Program-made: the position numbers and the translations under genes
Notes under the pieces: model-generated
Told to the model about the DNA's origin: nothing
Database searches by the model: none
What the model saw: only the letters and a program-made list of their open reading frames with translations
Assembly: GCA_031422335.1 (NCBI GenBank)
Contig: JANOQW010000008.1
Location: 1-64,000, forward strand
Source: Methylotenera_A sp031422335
GTDB lineage: Bacteria > Pseudomonadota > Gammaproteobacteria > Burkholderiales > Methylophilaceae
Reading direction: 5' to 3'
DNA: 64,000 nucleotides
Shown here: positions 35,030-44,114 of the stretch, one piece after another
How positions within the stretch are numbered: position 1 is the stretch's first letter
How the letters are laid out: each line of letters starts with the position of its first letter

Positions 35030-36547
35030 TTATTTCATAGTTGGCATTACAAATTCTGAACCCATACTTTTTGATGCGGCAGGCCAGCGTGATGTGGTGG
35101 TTTTTAGGCGCGTGTAAAAACGCGCACCTTCCATACCGTAAATGTGGTGATCGCCAAATAGCGAGCGTTTCCAACCACCAAAGCTGTGAAAGGCAATCGG
35201 CACGGGGATTGCGACGTTGACGCCGACCATGCCGACTTGCACGCGGTTGGTAAACTCACGCGCCGCTTCACCGTCACGTGTGAAAATTGCGGTGCCGTTG
35301 CCAAATTCATGGTCATTCACTAATTGCAGCGCTTCATCAAATGTTTTAGCACGTACAACGACTAACACAGGGCCAAAAATCTCTTCTTTATAAATACGCA
35401 TATCTTTGGTGACGTTATCGAACAAACAAGGCGCTAAAAAGAAGCCTGCTTCGTGGCCTTTGTGCGAATAGCCACGGCCATCAATCACTAGTTTTGCACC
35501 TTCTGTCACACCTAAATCGACATAGTTTTTCACTTTTTCAAAATGCTGCGGCGTGACTAGCGGCCCCATGTCGGCTTTCTCGTTTAAGCCTTGGTCAATG
35601 GTAATAGTTTTTACTTTTTCTTGCAGCTTTGCCACTAATTTATCCGCCACATCACCCACAGTTACTGCGACAGAAATTGCCATGCAGCGCTCACCAGCCG
35701 AGCCGTAACCAGCGCCAATCAATGCATCCGCTACTTGATCTAAATCTGCATCTGGCATCACCACTAAATGATTTTTGGCACCGCCCAGCGCTTGTACGCG
35801 TTTGCCATTTTTGGTGCCTGTGCTGTAAATATATTCCGCAATTGGTGTCGAGCCAACAAAGCTAATCGCTTGCACGCGTTCGTCGCTTAGCAATACATTC
35901 ACTGCTTCTTTATCGCCATTCACTAAGTTGAATACGCCTGCTGGCAAGCCAGCTTGCGCGAGTAAATCTGCCAACATTAAGCTGGCCGAAGGCGTTTTTT
36001 CAGAAGGTTTCAGCACAAACGTATTGCCAGTGGCTAATGCCATCGGAATCATCCACAACGGCACCATGATGGGAAAGTTAAATGGGGTAATACCCGCAAC
36101 CACGCCCAGCGGCTGGTGCATGCTGTAGGTATCGATACCCTTGCCAACATTGTCATTAAAATCCCCTTTCATCAAGTGAGGCATGCCGCAAGCAAACTCG
36201 ACTACCTCGATGCCGCGTGTGACTTCGCCGCGTGCGTCAGAAATGGTTTTTCCGTGCTCTAGTGAAATGGCTTTGGCCAAGTCGTTAGCATGCTCGTCCA
36301 GTAAGGCTTTGAACTTGAACATGATTCGCGCACGTCTTAAAGCTGGAGTCGCGCTCCAAGCAGGGAAAGCAGCATGCGCAGCATCAATCACTCCACGTGT
36401 TTCATCGGCGCTGGCATTGTTGAGATGCGCTGAAACCTCACCTGTAGCAGGGTTATAAACAGGGCTTAGTCTTGAACCAGCGCCTGCAACATGCTTGCCG
36501 TTAATGTAGTGACCGATAATGCGGGTGTTTAAGTTTGCAGTGTTCAT
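35030..36547 (-). CDS. mmsA: methylmalonate/malonate-semialdehyde dehydrogenase (CoA-acylating)
   Basis: Converts malonate or methylmalonate semialdehyde to acetyl- or propionyl-CoA with NAD+ and CoA. 505 residues; the MmsA-specific cysteine region YGSAGERCMAISVAV, PFNFPIMVPLWM and IPVPIAFHSFGGWKRSLFGD are present. The ATG overlaps the upstream aminotransferase stop by four bases, which fits beta-alanine to malonate semialdehyde to acetyl-CoA. Confidence 0.95.
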   Translation of the reverse strand: MNTANLNTRIIGHYINGKHVAGAGSRLSPVYNPATGEVSAHLNNASADETRGVIDAAHAAFPAWSATPALRRARIMFKFKALLDEHANDLAKAISLEHGKTISDARGEVTRGIEVVEFACGMPHLMKGDFNDNVGKGIDTYSMHQPLGVVAGITPFNFPIMVPLWMIPMALATGNTFVLKPSEKTPSASLMLADLLAQAGLPAGVFNLVNGDKEAVNVLLSDERVQAISFVGSTPIAEYIYSTGTKNGKRVQALGGAKNHLVVMPDADLDQVADALIGAGYGSAGERCMAISVAVTVGDVADKLVAKLQEKVKTITIDQGLNEKADMGPLVTPQHFEKVKNYVDLGVTEGAKLVIDGRGYSHKGHEAGFFLAPCLFDNVTKDMRIYKEEIFGPVLVVVRAKTFDEALQLVNDHEFGNGTAIFTRDGEAAREFTNRVQVGMVGVNVAIPVPIAFHSFGGWKRSLFGDHHIYGMEGARFYTRLKTTTSRWPAASKSMGSEFVMPTMK

Positions 36548-38052
36548 GCTAAATGCTCCAATTTATCTAAGTGTTCCAGTTTGTGTGCTTTGTGTTCAAT
36601 ATGATGATGGCCTAAGTCGGCTAGCGCAGCATGTTCTATAGCACTTTGTGCAGCCCAAGCTTGCTCATTTTTAAGATAGCTATTTGCGTTTAACCCCGCC
36701 TCGCCTTGGCTTGAAACAAATTTAATCGCATCTGCCAGCGTGTTAAAAATACGGTCAATTTCATTTTTTTCGATAGTCAGCGGTGGCGAAATGGCAATAA
36801 TATCGCCAGTAAAACGCACATGCAGACCAAGCTCGTAACATTTTAAATAGGTGGCGAATGCGAATGCACCGACTTTGCCCGAGCCGTCTTTATTAAAGCT
36901 TGGTTCAAACTCGATACCAGCAATTAAACCAATATTGCGAATGTCGCGCACCATGGGCAAACCTTTCAAACTGTGCGCGGCTTGTTCAAAATAGTCGCTC
37001 AATCCCGCGGTACGTGCTTCTAAATTTTCTTTGGCAAAAATATCTAAAGTGGCAATCGCCGCTGCGCACGCAATGGGAATGGCACTATAAGTATAGCCAT
37101 GCGGCAGCTCGATTGCGCCAGCGGCAGAGTTTTCCATAAATGCGTCGTAAATTTCGCGCTTCACTGCCACTGCGCCCATCGGCACCACGCCATTGGTTAA
37201 GCCTTTTGCGCACAATAAAATATCAGGCGTAACGTCAAAATAGTTTGCACCAAAATGTGTACCTAGGCGGCCAAAACCGGTAATTACCTCGTCAAAAATC
37301 AGCAAAATACCGTGTTTATTGCAAATTTCGCGGATGCGTTTTAAATAGCCTTTTGGCGGCAATAGCACGCCGGCCGAGCCTTGAATTGGCTCTATAATGA
37401 GTGCGGCAATGGTGTTTGGGTCGTGTAGCGTTAAAATGCGCGCCTCAAACTCGTTAGCTAGTGCTACGCCGCCATCTTCTGGCAAGCCTTTGGTAAAAGC
37501 ATTTTTTGCGATGTCGAGCGGGTGACGTATGTGATCCACACCAGGCATGCCATTGCCAAACGCTTTGCGGTTTCCCGCAATACCACCGACAGAAATACCG
37601 CCAAAATTAACGCCGTGGTAACCGCGCTCGCGGCCGATGAGCTTGTTGCGTAAAGGGTTGCCGCAAACACGATGATAAGCCAGCGCTATTTTTAACGCGG
37701 TGTCAGCAGATTCTGAACCAGAATCAGTAAAAAATATTCTATCTAAATCTGCGGGCATATATTCAGCCAAGCGTGAAGCCGCTTCAAACGCTAATGGGTG
37801 GCTGCTTTGAAAAGCGGGCGCGTAATCTAGCGTTAATAATTGCTTACCAACTGCTGTGGCAATTTCTTCACGCCCATGCCCAGCAGGCACGCACCATAAG
37901 CCTGCTGTACCGTCTAAAATTTGGCGATTTGCTATGTCAGTGTAGTAATTGCCTTTGGCCGCTTTAAATAAGCGCGGCATAGCTTTAAACTGGCGATTGG
38001 CTGTAAAAGGCACCCAATAGTGCGATAAATCTGGCAGCTTGATATCTGACAT
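36544..38052 (-). CDS. omega-amino acid (beta-alanine):pyruvate aminotransferase
   Basis: 502 residues, class III PLP aminotransferase. The PLP lysine lies in LLCAKGLTNGVVPMGAV; SGSESADTALKIALAYHR and FDEVITGFGRLG are typical of beta-alanine:pyruvate transaminases (OapT). Overlap with mmsA supports beta-alanine as substrate. The C-terminus carries an unusual extension of about 55 residues (after AIKFV) ending in a His/Lys/Leu-rich stretch with HHHIEHKAHK and tandem KLEHL units. AAGGGTT precedes the ATG. Confidence 0.92.
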   Translation of the reverse strand: MSDIKLPDLSHYWVPFTANRQFKAMPRLFKAAKGNYYTDIANRQILDGTAGLWCVPAGHGREEIATAVGKQLLTLDYAPAFQSSHPLAFEAASRLAEYMPADLDRIFFTDSGSESADTALKIALAYHRVCGNPLRNKLIGRERGYHGVNFGGISVGGIAGNRKAFGNGMPGVDHIRHPLDIAKNAFTKGLPEDGGVALANEFEARILTLHDPNTIAALIIEPIQGSAGVLLPPKGYLKRIREICNKHGILLIFDEVITGFGRLGTHFGANYFDVTPDILLCAKGLTNGVVPMGAVAVKREIYDAFMENSAAGAIELPHGYTYSAIPIACAAAIATLDIFAKENLEARTAGLSDYFEQAAHSLKGLPMVRDIRNIGLIAGIEFEPSFNKDGSGKVGAFAFATYLKCYELGLHVRFTGDIIAISPPLTIEKNEIDRIFNTLADAIKFVSSQGEAGLNANSYLKNEQAWAAQSAIEHAALADLGHHHIEHKAHKLEHLDKLEHLA

Positions 38053-38089
38053 GGTTTGAACCCTTAAAATCTTAATTTATTGTTAGTTT

Positions 38090-38188
38090 AAGTGTTTAGC
38101 ATTTTATGTCAACGGTGGTTTTTTAAAAAACTAAGCAATTGATTTTAATGATTTTAAATTTTATAATGTTATTATATATTAAACACTT
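38090..38188. promoter_or_regulatory. divergent promoter region flanked by a 9-bp inverted repeat
   Basis: AAGTGTTTA (38090-38098) and its reverse complement TAAACACTT (38180-38188) bracket the A+T-rich gap between the aminotransferase (minus) and the PuuR-like regulator (plus). Each half lies close to one of the two start codons, a layout expected for autoregulated divergent promoters. Confidence 0.4.
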
Positions 38189-38208
38189 TTAACAGGTTTG
38201 GAAAAGCC

Positions 38209-38763
38209 ATGGATATTGACGTTGGTTTGCGCTTAAAAATGGTACGCTTGCGCCACCAGCTATCGCAGCGTGCATTAGCCAAAAAAGCAGGCGTGGCCAA
38301 CGCCAGCATTTCACTCATCGAATCTGGCAGTACTAGTCCCTCTGTCAGCGCGCTCAAACGTATCTTGGCGGGCATACCGATGACATTGGCCGAGTTTTTC
38401 TCAGACGAGTTGCCAGGCGTGGCCAGCGAAGTGTTTTATCGCGCAGAATCGCTAACGGAAATTAGTGGCGGTGAAGGCATATCGTATCGGCAAATTGGCT
38501 CGGCCAAGGCAGGGCATGTGCTGCAAATTTTAAACGAGCGCTATGAAGTGGGCGCAGATACGGGGCTTATTATGCTGCGGCACGAAGGCGAAGAGGGCGG
38601 TGTTATTTTAAGCGGCAGGCTAGAGGTAACGGTGGGTGAGCAAACGCGCATATTGGGTGCTGGCGATGCTTATTATTTTAATAGCAAGCAACCGCACCGC
38701 TTTCGCAATGCAGGCAGTGATGTGTGTACATTAGTCAGTTCGTGTAGCCCGCCTAGTTTTTAA
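38209..38763 (+). CDS. puuR: PuuR-like regulator (XRE helix-turn-helix plus cupin)
   Basis: 184 residues: N-terminal HTH_3 domain (LRLKMVRLRHQLSQRALAKK, residues about 7-62) and C-terminal cupin (EEGGVILSGRLEVTVGEQ, GDAYYFNSKQPHRFRNAG). E. coli PuuR, a putrescine-sensing repressor, has this architecture. GGAAAAG precedes the ATG. It is divergent from the beta-alanine aminotransferase operon and likely controls it and perhaps other polyamine genes here. Confidence 0.88.
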   Translation: MDIDVGLRLKMVRLRHQLSQRALAKKAGVANASISLIESGSTSPSVSALKRILAGIPMTLAEFFSDELPGVASEVFYRAESLTEISGGEGISYRQIGSAKAGHVLQILNERYEVGADTGLIMLRHEGEEGGVILSGRLEVTVGEQTRILGAGDAYYFNSKQPHRFRNAGSDVCTLVSSCSPPSF

Positions 38764-38790
38764 AGTACGTTTTAAAGCACATTATTAGTT

Positions 38791-38825
38791 GCCCTGCAAG
38801 CCAATATCCATGCGGCTTGCAGGGC
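38791..38825 (+). repeat. dispersed palindromic repeat, perfect copy
   Basis: GCCCTGCAAGCC (38791-38802) and GGCTTGCAGGGC (38814-38825) form a perfect 12-bp stem around loop AATATCCATGC (38803-38813). It sits between two convergent genes (puuR and patD) and is followed by a T-rich run, so it could also work as a transcription terminator. It is the reference copy for the family. Confidence 0.9.
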
Positions 38826-38891
38826 ATTGTTTTTTGCATGCATCCAATTTTCTTAGCCGTAAATCGTTATAACGTCACCATCACGTGCGCT

Positions 38892-40325
38892 TTATAACTT
38901 CACCATCACATGCCTGATGGCGCTGTAATCCTCAATCGCGTACATCGACATATCTTTGCCGTAGCCCGATTTTTTCATGCCACCATGCGGCATTTCACTC
39001 ACCAGCATAAAGTGCGTGTTGACCCAAGTACAGCCATACTGCAGCTCGGCCGCAACACGCATGGCACGCGATACGTCATTTGTCCAAACCGAGCTTGCCA
39101 AGCCATATTCAGATTCGTTCGCCCAGCCTAGCACTTGCTCCTCATCATCAAATCGCGTCACTGAGACCACAGGGCCAAACACTTCTTTTTGCACAATTTC
39201 ATCCGTTTGTTTTGCGCCTGCAATAATGCTGGGTGTATAGAAAAAGCCTTTCCCATCAATCACTTTTCCGCCAGTAGTCACCTCAATATGTTTTTGCGCT
39301 TTTGCTCTATCGACAAAGCCCGCCACACGTTCGCGCTGTCTTGCTGAAATCAGCGGGCCCATTTCTACGCCATCCATTTTTTGCTCGCCGACTTTAATGG
39401 TGGAAGCCGCTAAAGATAACTCAGCAACTAGCTTCTCGTAGATTTTTTTGCCCGCATAAATGCGGCAAGCCGCCGTACAATCTTGCCCCGCGTTATAAAA
39501 ACCAAACGTGCGAATGCCTTCTACCACAGACGTCAAATCAGCATCATCAAACACAATCACTGGTGCTTTGCCGCCCAATTCTAAATGCGTGCGTTTTACG
39601 CTTTTTGCTGCTGCTTCCATAATCTTTTGACCAGTCGAAATATCGCCCGTAATCGAAATCATCTGCACTTGTGGCTGCGAAATCATTGGCGCGCCGACTG
39701 AGTCGCCGCGACCATTCAAAATATTTACCACGCCAACGGGAAAAATATCAGCAATTAGCTCGCCTAATTTGAGCGTTGTAAGCGGTGTCATCTCGCTTGG
39801 TTTTAGCACCACTGTATTGCCTGCCGCCAAGGCAGGACCTAGCTTCCAAGCTGCCATCATTAAGGGGTAATTCCACGGCGCAATTGATGCGACAACACCA
39901 AGCGGGTCGCGCCGTATCATCGACGTGTGACCTGGCAAGTATTCACCTGCCAGGGAGCCTGTCATGTTGCGAATAGCACCCGCAAAAAAGCGAAATACAT
40001 CTGCCACAGCAGGAATTTCATCATTCAGTGCCGCCAAATAAGGCTTGCCGCAGTTTTGTGATTCAAGTTCTGCAAAGTGGACGGTATTTGCCTCAATCGC
40101 ATCCGCCAGCTTTAATAGCATCGTTGCACGGTCACGCGGCGTGGTTTTTTTGTAAGTTTTAAAAGCCGCGCCCGCCGCACTTACCGCTGCTTCAATTTGT
40201 ACTATTGATGCCTCATTCACTTGCGTAATCTCCGCGCCAGTGGCGGGGTTTAGCACGCTAATAGGAGTGCCTTCGCCACTTACAAATTGGCCGTTAATGA
40301 GTAATTTAGTTTGATATGCTTGCAT
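38892..40325 (-). CDS. patD: gamma-aminobutyraldehyde dehydrogenase (PatD-like)
   Basis: 477 residues of the NAD-dependent aldehyde dehydrogenase family; catalytic Glu in THLELGGKAP and Cys in FYNAGQDCTAACRIY, the latter pattern typical of PatD/YdcW. It would oxidise 4-aminobutyraldehyde from putrescine (made by SpuC) to GABA. Because it follows eutBC on the same strand, oxidation of ethanolamine-derived acetaldehyde is an alternative or additional role. AAAGGTG precedes the ATG. Confidence 0.88.
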   Translation of the reverse strand: MQAYQTKLLINGQFVSGEGTPISVLNPATGAEITQVNEASIVQIEAAVSAAGAAFKTYKKTTPRDRATMLLKLADAIEANTVHFAELESQNCGKPYLAALNDEIPAVADVFRFFAGAIRNMTGSLAGEYLPGHTSMIRRDPLGVVASIAPWNYPLMMAAWKLGPALAAGNTVVLKPSEMTPLTTLKLGELIADIFPVGVVNILNGRGDSVGAPMISQPQVQMISITGDISTGQKIMEAAAKSVKRTHLELGGKAPVIVFDDADLTSVVEGIRTFGFYNAGQDCTAACRIYAGKKIYEKLVAELSLAASTIKVGEQKMDGVEMGPLISARQRERVAGFVDRAKAQKHIEVTTGGKVIDGKGFFYTPSIIAGAKQTDEIVQKEVFGPVVSVTRFDDEEQVLGWANESEYGLASSVWTNDVSRAMRVAAELQYGCTWVNTHFMLVSEMPHGGMKKSGYGKDMSMYAIEDYSAIRHVMVKL

Positions 40326-40378
40326 TGTTTACACCTTTATTAATCATACTGTGAATAAGTTAAAGTATTAAATTATGT

Positions 40379-40413
40379 GCTCTGCAAGCCGCATGGATAT
40401 TGGTTTGCGGGGC
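40379..40413 (-). repeat. dispersed palindromic repeat, inverted copy
   Basis: GCTCTGCAAGCC (40379-40390), loop GCATGGATATT (40391-40401), GGTTTGCGGGGC (40402-40413). The loop is the exact reverse complement of the loop in the 38791 copy, so this copy is inverted; the arms differ only by changes that keep G-U pairing. It lies between eutBC and patD, both on the minus strand. Confidence 0.85.
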
Positions 40414-40443
40414 ATGTATTTTGGCCAAGTAATTTAATGTTAT

Positions 40444-42648
40444 TTAACTGCTTTGTTGCAGTAAATTCTCTAGCCGATTGCCTGCTGCTTTATGCTGCAA
40501 AATATCAAATATTTTTTCGGCAATCACACTGCCGGCTTCAATTGGTGGCAAGCCACCAGAATAAATATTCGACAATACGCTGTACTCATATTTAATTTGG
40601 CTGTTGCCACTAAAAGTGGCCGCCAAGTTTTGCGTGGCAGCATCACTTAAGCGGTAAGCAAAATAGGCAGACATGCTGCGCGACGCAAGCGCATCGCCGC
40701 CCGGGCGCTCACCGATCAGCGTCACTATCAATTGCGCTTGTAACGTATCGCCTATAGATTCTGCCAATTTAACGCGACCAAACGGTGCCAAAATAGGTTG
40801 GCCGATGTTGAGTTTGCGGCTGTTTAAACCATCGAGCAATACGGGCAACAGTTCAGGAATGTTGTGATGAATCGCTTCTGCACTTAATCCATCCGAAATG
40901 ACAATTTGCACATCATTATTTTCTGGTTTTAAATGCGCTAAGATATTGGCTTCAAGGTTTGTACCTAGCTCGGCATCGTTTAAATGTTCAGCTTTCGTAT
41001 GCGCCTTGGTGTGCAATTCGCGCAGTTGAATATTGCCCATATCACTTGGCCGTAAGTCGGCGTAAATCGCCTCGCGGCCAATGGCTTGATTGGCTTTAAC
41101 TAGCCTTGAGACTTTATTCGATGGGCGAGCGCCAGCGTTATCAAAGCCATAAATGGCGGGTACCGATTCTTGCAAACGCTGAAATTCGCTTGTATTTACT
41201 ATACCGTTGGACGCACAAAAAATTTCAGGTTTGCCCCAGTTTTCGCCTCGCAGTACATTGCCGTCTGCATCTTCTGCAAAAATACCTTTTGAAATCGCCC
41301 AAGCTAAAAATTCTGGCGCTGGCCGCAAGTTATAAGTCTCGCGCAAGGTTTGGTCATCATGGCCGCTAGTGTCAAAGTAGGCCAACATGCGGTCTGCGCC
41401 TAAATATACGTCCATAAAAAAGTTGGCACCAGCCGCAGTAAGCAATTCCGTTGCCATTTGTTGGCCTTCCAGCGTTACGCTTGAATGCAAGGTATAGCAT
41501 GGCGCCATACCCATTGGCAGACCCATCAGCTTGCCCATAAAATGATCTTGCAGGTTGGACATCATCATTTCAAAGTTATCTAGGTGTGTTTCTGGGCCAA
41601 TAAAGCCTGTCACATTATTCACCATAAACGGCGAGTAACGGCGTGCCAAGCCGTAACACAGTGCCTCGGTCGTTGTCATGTCCATGCCGTCGTGCTTGTT
41701 GTAGGTCAGCTCGCTGCCTTGGCCGGTTTCAAAATACATAAAATTTTCGGCAATATCTTTTAGTGGGCCGTTTGTGCGCATGGTTTCATAGGCCTGGTCC
41801 AGCAGATCCACCGTCACATCAAATTCATCGGTGAGTGTACTTTCGGTACCTGCCAAACTTTGAAACATAATCTCAACTGGCGCGCCATTTTTTAGGCATT
41901 CCAGCTGCGTTTTAATATGCGATAACACACAAATTTGCGTTGGCGCGCCAGTCTCCGTGCGAATTCTATCTAAGTGATGAAGTGTCGCGCTGATGTTAGC
42001 GACGTTATCAATCGCTGGATTCAAGCCCAAAATCGCATCGCCAGAACCCATGCTCAGACCCGTATAAAGCAGCATGGTGATACCGCTTAAATTGTCTGTT
42101 GGGTGGTTGGGTTGTAGGCGTGAAGAAAGGGTGCCCTGCAAGCCAATAACGGTACGGGCTTTGGCAGATGCACCATTCTTTAGTTTTTTCGCCAAATAAA
42201 CCAGTTCATGCACATCGAGCAATTTAGTCAGCGCTGCCACCATCACACCAGTGAGCGCAGTGCCAATTTCTCTAATTCTTATGCCATTGGATTTGAGCAA
42301 TTCGTCTTTTAAATTGCCCAAAGTCATATTGGCAATTCCAGCGAAAACCGCATGGTTAATATCGTAATTCACGCGCATCACATTATCGACTTGGCCGCGA
42401 ATATTGGTGAGCGGATGATCGAAAAAATGTTGCAAGCTTAAGCCAGAAAGCACAGCCCGTGCGGCTTCGCGCTCAATCTCATCTTTAGCTGCCAGGCTTG
42501 CTTTACGATCGCCTGCTTTGCTAATATCCGCCGCGCCCAGTACTTGTTTTAGGTTGGCAAAAACAAAGTTTCTATCTAACAGCGTAATGCAATGAGGTGC
42601 AGCAGGGCTGGGTTTTGGTACTTGAATATTGGCAATGGGTTTTAGCAT
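40444..42648 (-). CDS. eutBC: ethanolamine ammonia-lyase, fused EutB-EutC
   Basis: 734 residues in one chain. Residues up to about 475 match the large catalytic subunit EutB (GIRIREIGTALTGV, LQPNHPTDNLSGI, SMGSGDAILGLNP, LAGTESTLTDEFDVT); residues about 530-730 match the small cobalamin-binding subunit EutC (VISDGLSAEAIHHN, LIVTLIGERPGGDALASRS, SNIYSGGLPP). The two are normally separate genes. The frame is continuous with no stop or frameshift. Its ATG overlaps the eutA stop (TGATG). Cleaves ethanolamine to acetaldehyde and ammonia with adenosylcobalamin. Confidence 0.94.
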   Translation of the reverse strand: MLKPIANIQVPKPSPAAPHCITLLDRNFVFANLKQVLGAADISKAGDRKASLAAKDEIEREAARAVLSGLSLQHFFDHPLTNIRGQVDNVMRVNYDINHAVFAGIANMTLGNLKDELLKSNGIRIREIGTALTGVMVAALTKLLDVHELVYLAKKLKNGASAKARTVIGLQGTLSSRLQPNHPTDNLSGITMLLYTGLSMGSGDAILGLNPAIDNVANISATLHHLDRIRTETGAPTQICVLSHIKTQLECLKNGAPVEIMFQSLAGTESTLTDEFDVTVDLLDQAYETMRTNGPLKDIAENFMYFETGQGSELTYNKHDGMDMTTTEALCYGLARRYSPFMVNNVTGFIGPETHLDNFEMMMSNLQDHFMGKLMGLPMGMAPCYTLHSSVTLEGQQMATELLTAAGANFFMDVYLGADRMLAYFDTSGHDDQTLRETYNLRPAPEFLAWAISKGIFAEDADGNVLRGENWGKPEIFCASNGIVNTSEFQRLQESVPAIYGFDNAGARPSNKVSRLVKANQAIGREAIYADLRPSDMGNIQLRELHTKAHTKAEHLNDAELGTNLEANILAHLKPENNDVQIVISDGLSAEAIHHNIPELLPVLLDGLNSRKLNIGQPILAPFGRVKLAESIGDTLQAQLIVTLIGERPGGDALASRSMSAYFAYRLSDAATQNLAATFSGNSQIKYEYSVLSNIYSGGLPPIEAGSVIAEKIFDILQHKAAGNRLENLLQQSS

Positions 42649-44114
42649 CAACTTAAGCCAAAAAATGACACGGGAATCATGTGCTGTTGCAAACGCCCCA
42701 CATGTACAAAATGCGCGCTGCGCAGCGGCACTTCATCGATGACAATTATGTTCTGCATGCTCTGCCCCCAATCGCAAATATAGTTGCCCAAAGCCTTGCC
42801 AATATTGGCCTCTGTCAATATTAGTAATGGCTGGCTTGGCGCATATTCACTGACTATTATGCTATATTTAATTTTTTGTGCAAGCGCTTGTACCTCATTC
42901 AGGCTCACTGGTTGTGATGCCTTATTTTCCAGCTCAACTTGTATGCAAGCCCCGTGCTGGTGCTTGGCTGCCAAGGTAAATGCATTACGCCATTGCGCAT
43001 CAGGCATGGCTAAGTTTAGTTTAGCAATAATCGGTAAATCGCGTAGCGGTAAGCAATTTTCTTGCGGTAAAAATACAGTGTTGCCTGCTATCTCGTTGCT
43101 GTGCAGGGTCAAACCTACTACGGTGGCACGACCTTTATTTTCTGGCATTGTGCTGTGCAAATCTGCTGCCAAAATTGTAGATTGACTAATTGCTAATGCC
43201 AAATCAATACCAAAATCGCCATAGTAAGTGGTGCTTGGCAAGGTTTCTCCAGCGACTATTTTGTAAATAAGCTCACCCACACCGCCAGAGAAAGTGATGC
43301 GCGGTTGACTAAAGTTCTCAGAAATCGGCTCAGAAACAGGTATAGCCACTTGGCACAAAAGTTGGCTTATTGGCATGCTTAAAAAAGTGGCATTATGCTG
43401 CACAATCGACTCTAATAACTTGATATAAAACGCGATTATTTTTTTAGTTTCGTTGGTGGTGAATATTTCACCTATTTTTTTGTGGATATTTAAAGATTCA
43501 AGCAAAGCTAAACCATCATTGGACATTGCCAATAGTTGATAACTGCCTGGTGCAAACTTAAAATGCCGTGCGCCTACAAAGTAGCAGCCCGTTTGCAGCA
43601 CATCGCCTTGCAAGCCCAGCGCAATATTAGTCGTACCGCCGCCAATATCAAGATTTAAAATGGGCACATCTGCGTGATAGCGACTTAGCGCGCCACAACT
43701 ACCCATAAATGCCAGCCAGCTTTCTAAGCAAGGGTCATCTGCCGTGGCGATGACGCTTTCGCCAACCATGTCGATGATGAGTTTGGATAATGCTGTTGTA
43801 TTATCTGCCTGCGCTGCCAAGCCAGTAATCATGCTGCCGCCAGAGAATATGTCTTTTATTGAAACACCGCTTTCATTAAGCCAATTGGCAATTAATTTGG
43901 CCACTTTTTCTGTGTCAATATTTTGCCTGTTGTTGTGTGTAGCAAAGGGCGTAAATACGGGTTCTGATTTATAAATAATTTGCACATCATCAAGTTGCAT
44001 GTGGCCTGTGGCGCTGCTTCTGGCGACTTTTGCGCTTGCAACTAGCGCGCTGCTAGTGGTGCTGCCAAAATCTAAACCCAGCAAAGTAACGCGTTGGGTG
44101 GTTTCAGCTTGCAT
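42648..44114 (-). CDS. eutA: ethanolamine ammonia-lyase reactivating factor
   Basis: 488 residues from the ATG at 44114 (a TTG at 44123 is less likely). The chaperone-like ATPase fold shows in LLGLDFGSTTSSALV (phosphate 1) and LNLDIGGGTTNIALG (phosphate 2). EutA exchanges damaged cobalamin in EutBC for fresh cofactor. The start overlaps the Lrp-type gene stop by 11 bases, so the three genes lrp-eutA-eutBC are translationally coupled. No microcompartment shell, EutD, EutE or EutG genes occur in the window. Confidence 0.92.
   Translation of the reverse strand: MQAETTQRVTLLGLDFGSTTSSALVASAKVARSSATGHMQLDDVQIIYKSEPVFTPFATHNNRQNIDTEKVAKLIANWLNESGVSIKDIFSGGSMITGLAAQADNTTALSKLIIDMVGESVIATADDPCLESWLAFMGSCGALSRYHADVPILNLDIGGGTTNIALGLQGDVLQTGCYFVGARHFKFAPGSYQLLAMSNDGLALLESLNIHKKIGEIFTTNETKKIIAFYIKLLESIVQHNATFLSMPISQLLCQVAIPVSEPISENFSQPRITFSGGVGELIYKIVAGETLPSTTYYGDFGIDLALAISQSTILAADLHSTMPENKGRATVVGLTLHSNEIAGNTVFLPQENCLPLRDLPIIAKLNLAMPDAQWRNAFTLAAKHQHGACIQVELENKASQPVSLNEVQALAQKIKYSIIVSEYAPSQPLLILTEANIGKALGNYICDWGQSMQNIIVIDEVPLRSAHFVHVGRLQQHMIPVSFFGLS

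Noticed and set aside
42133..42148. A 16-base match to the left arm and loop start of the palindromic repeat
   Set aside because: It lies inside eutBC and encodes conserved residues (VIGLQGT region); the matching right arm is not in place, so it is taken as a coding coincidence.
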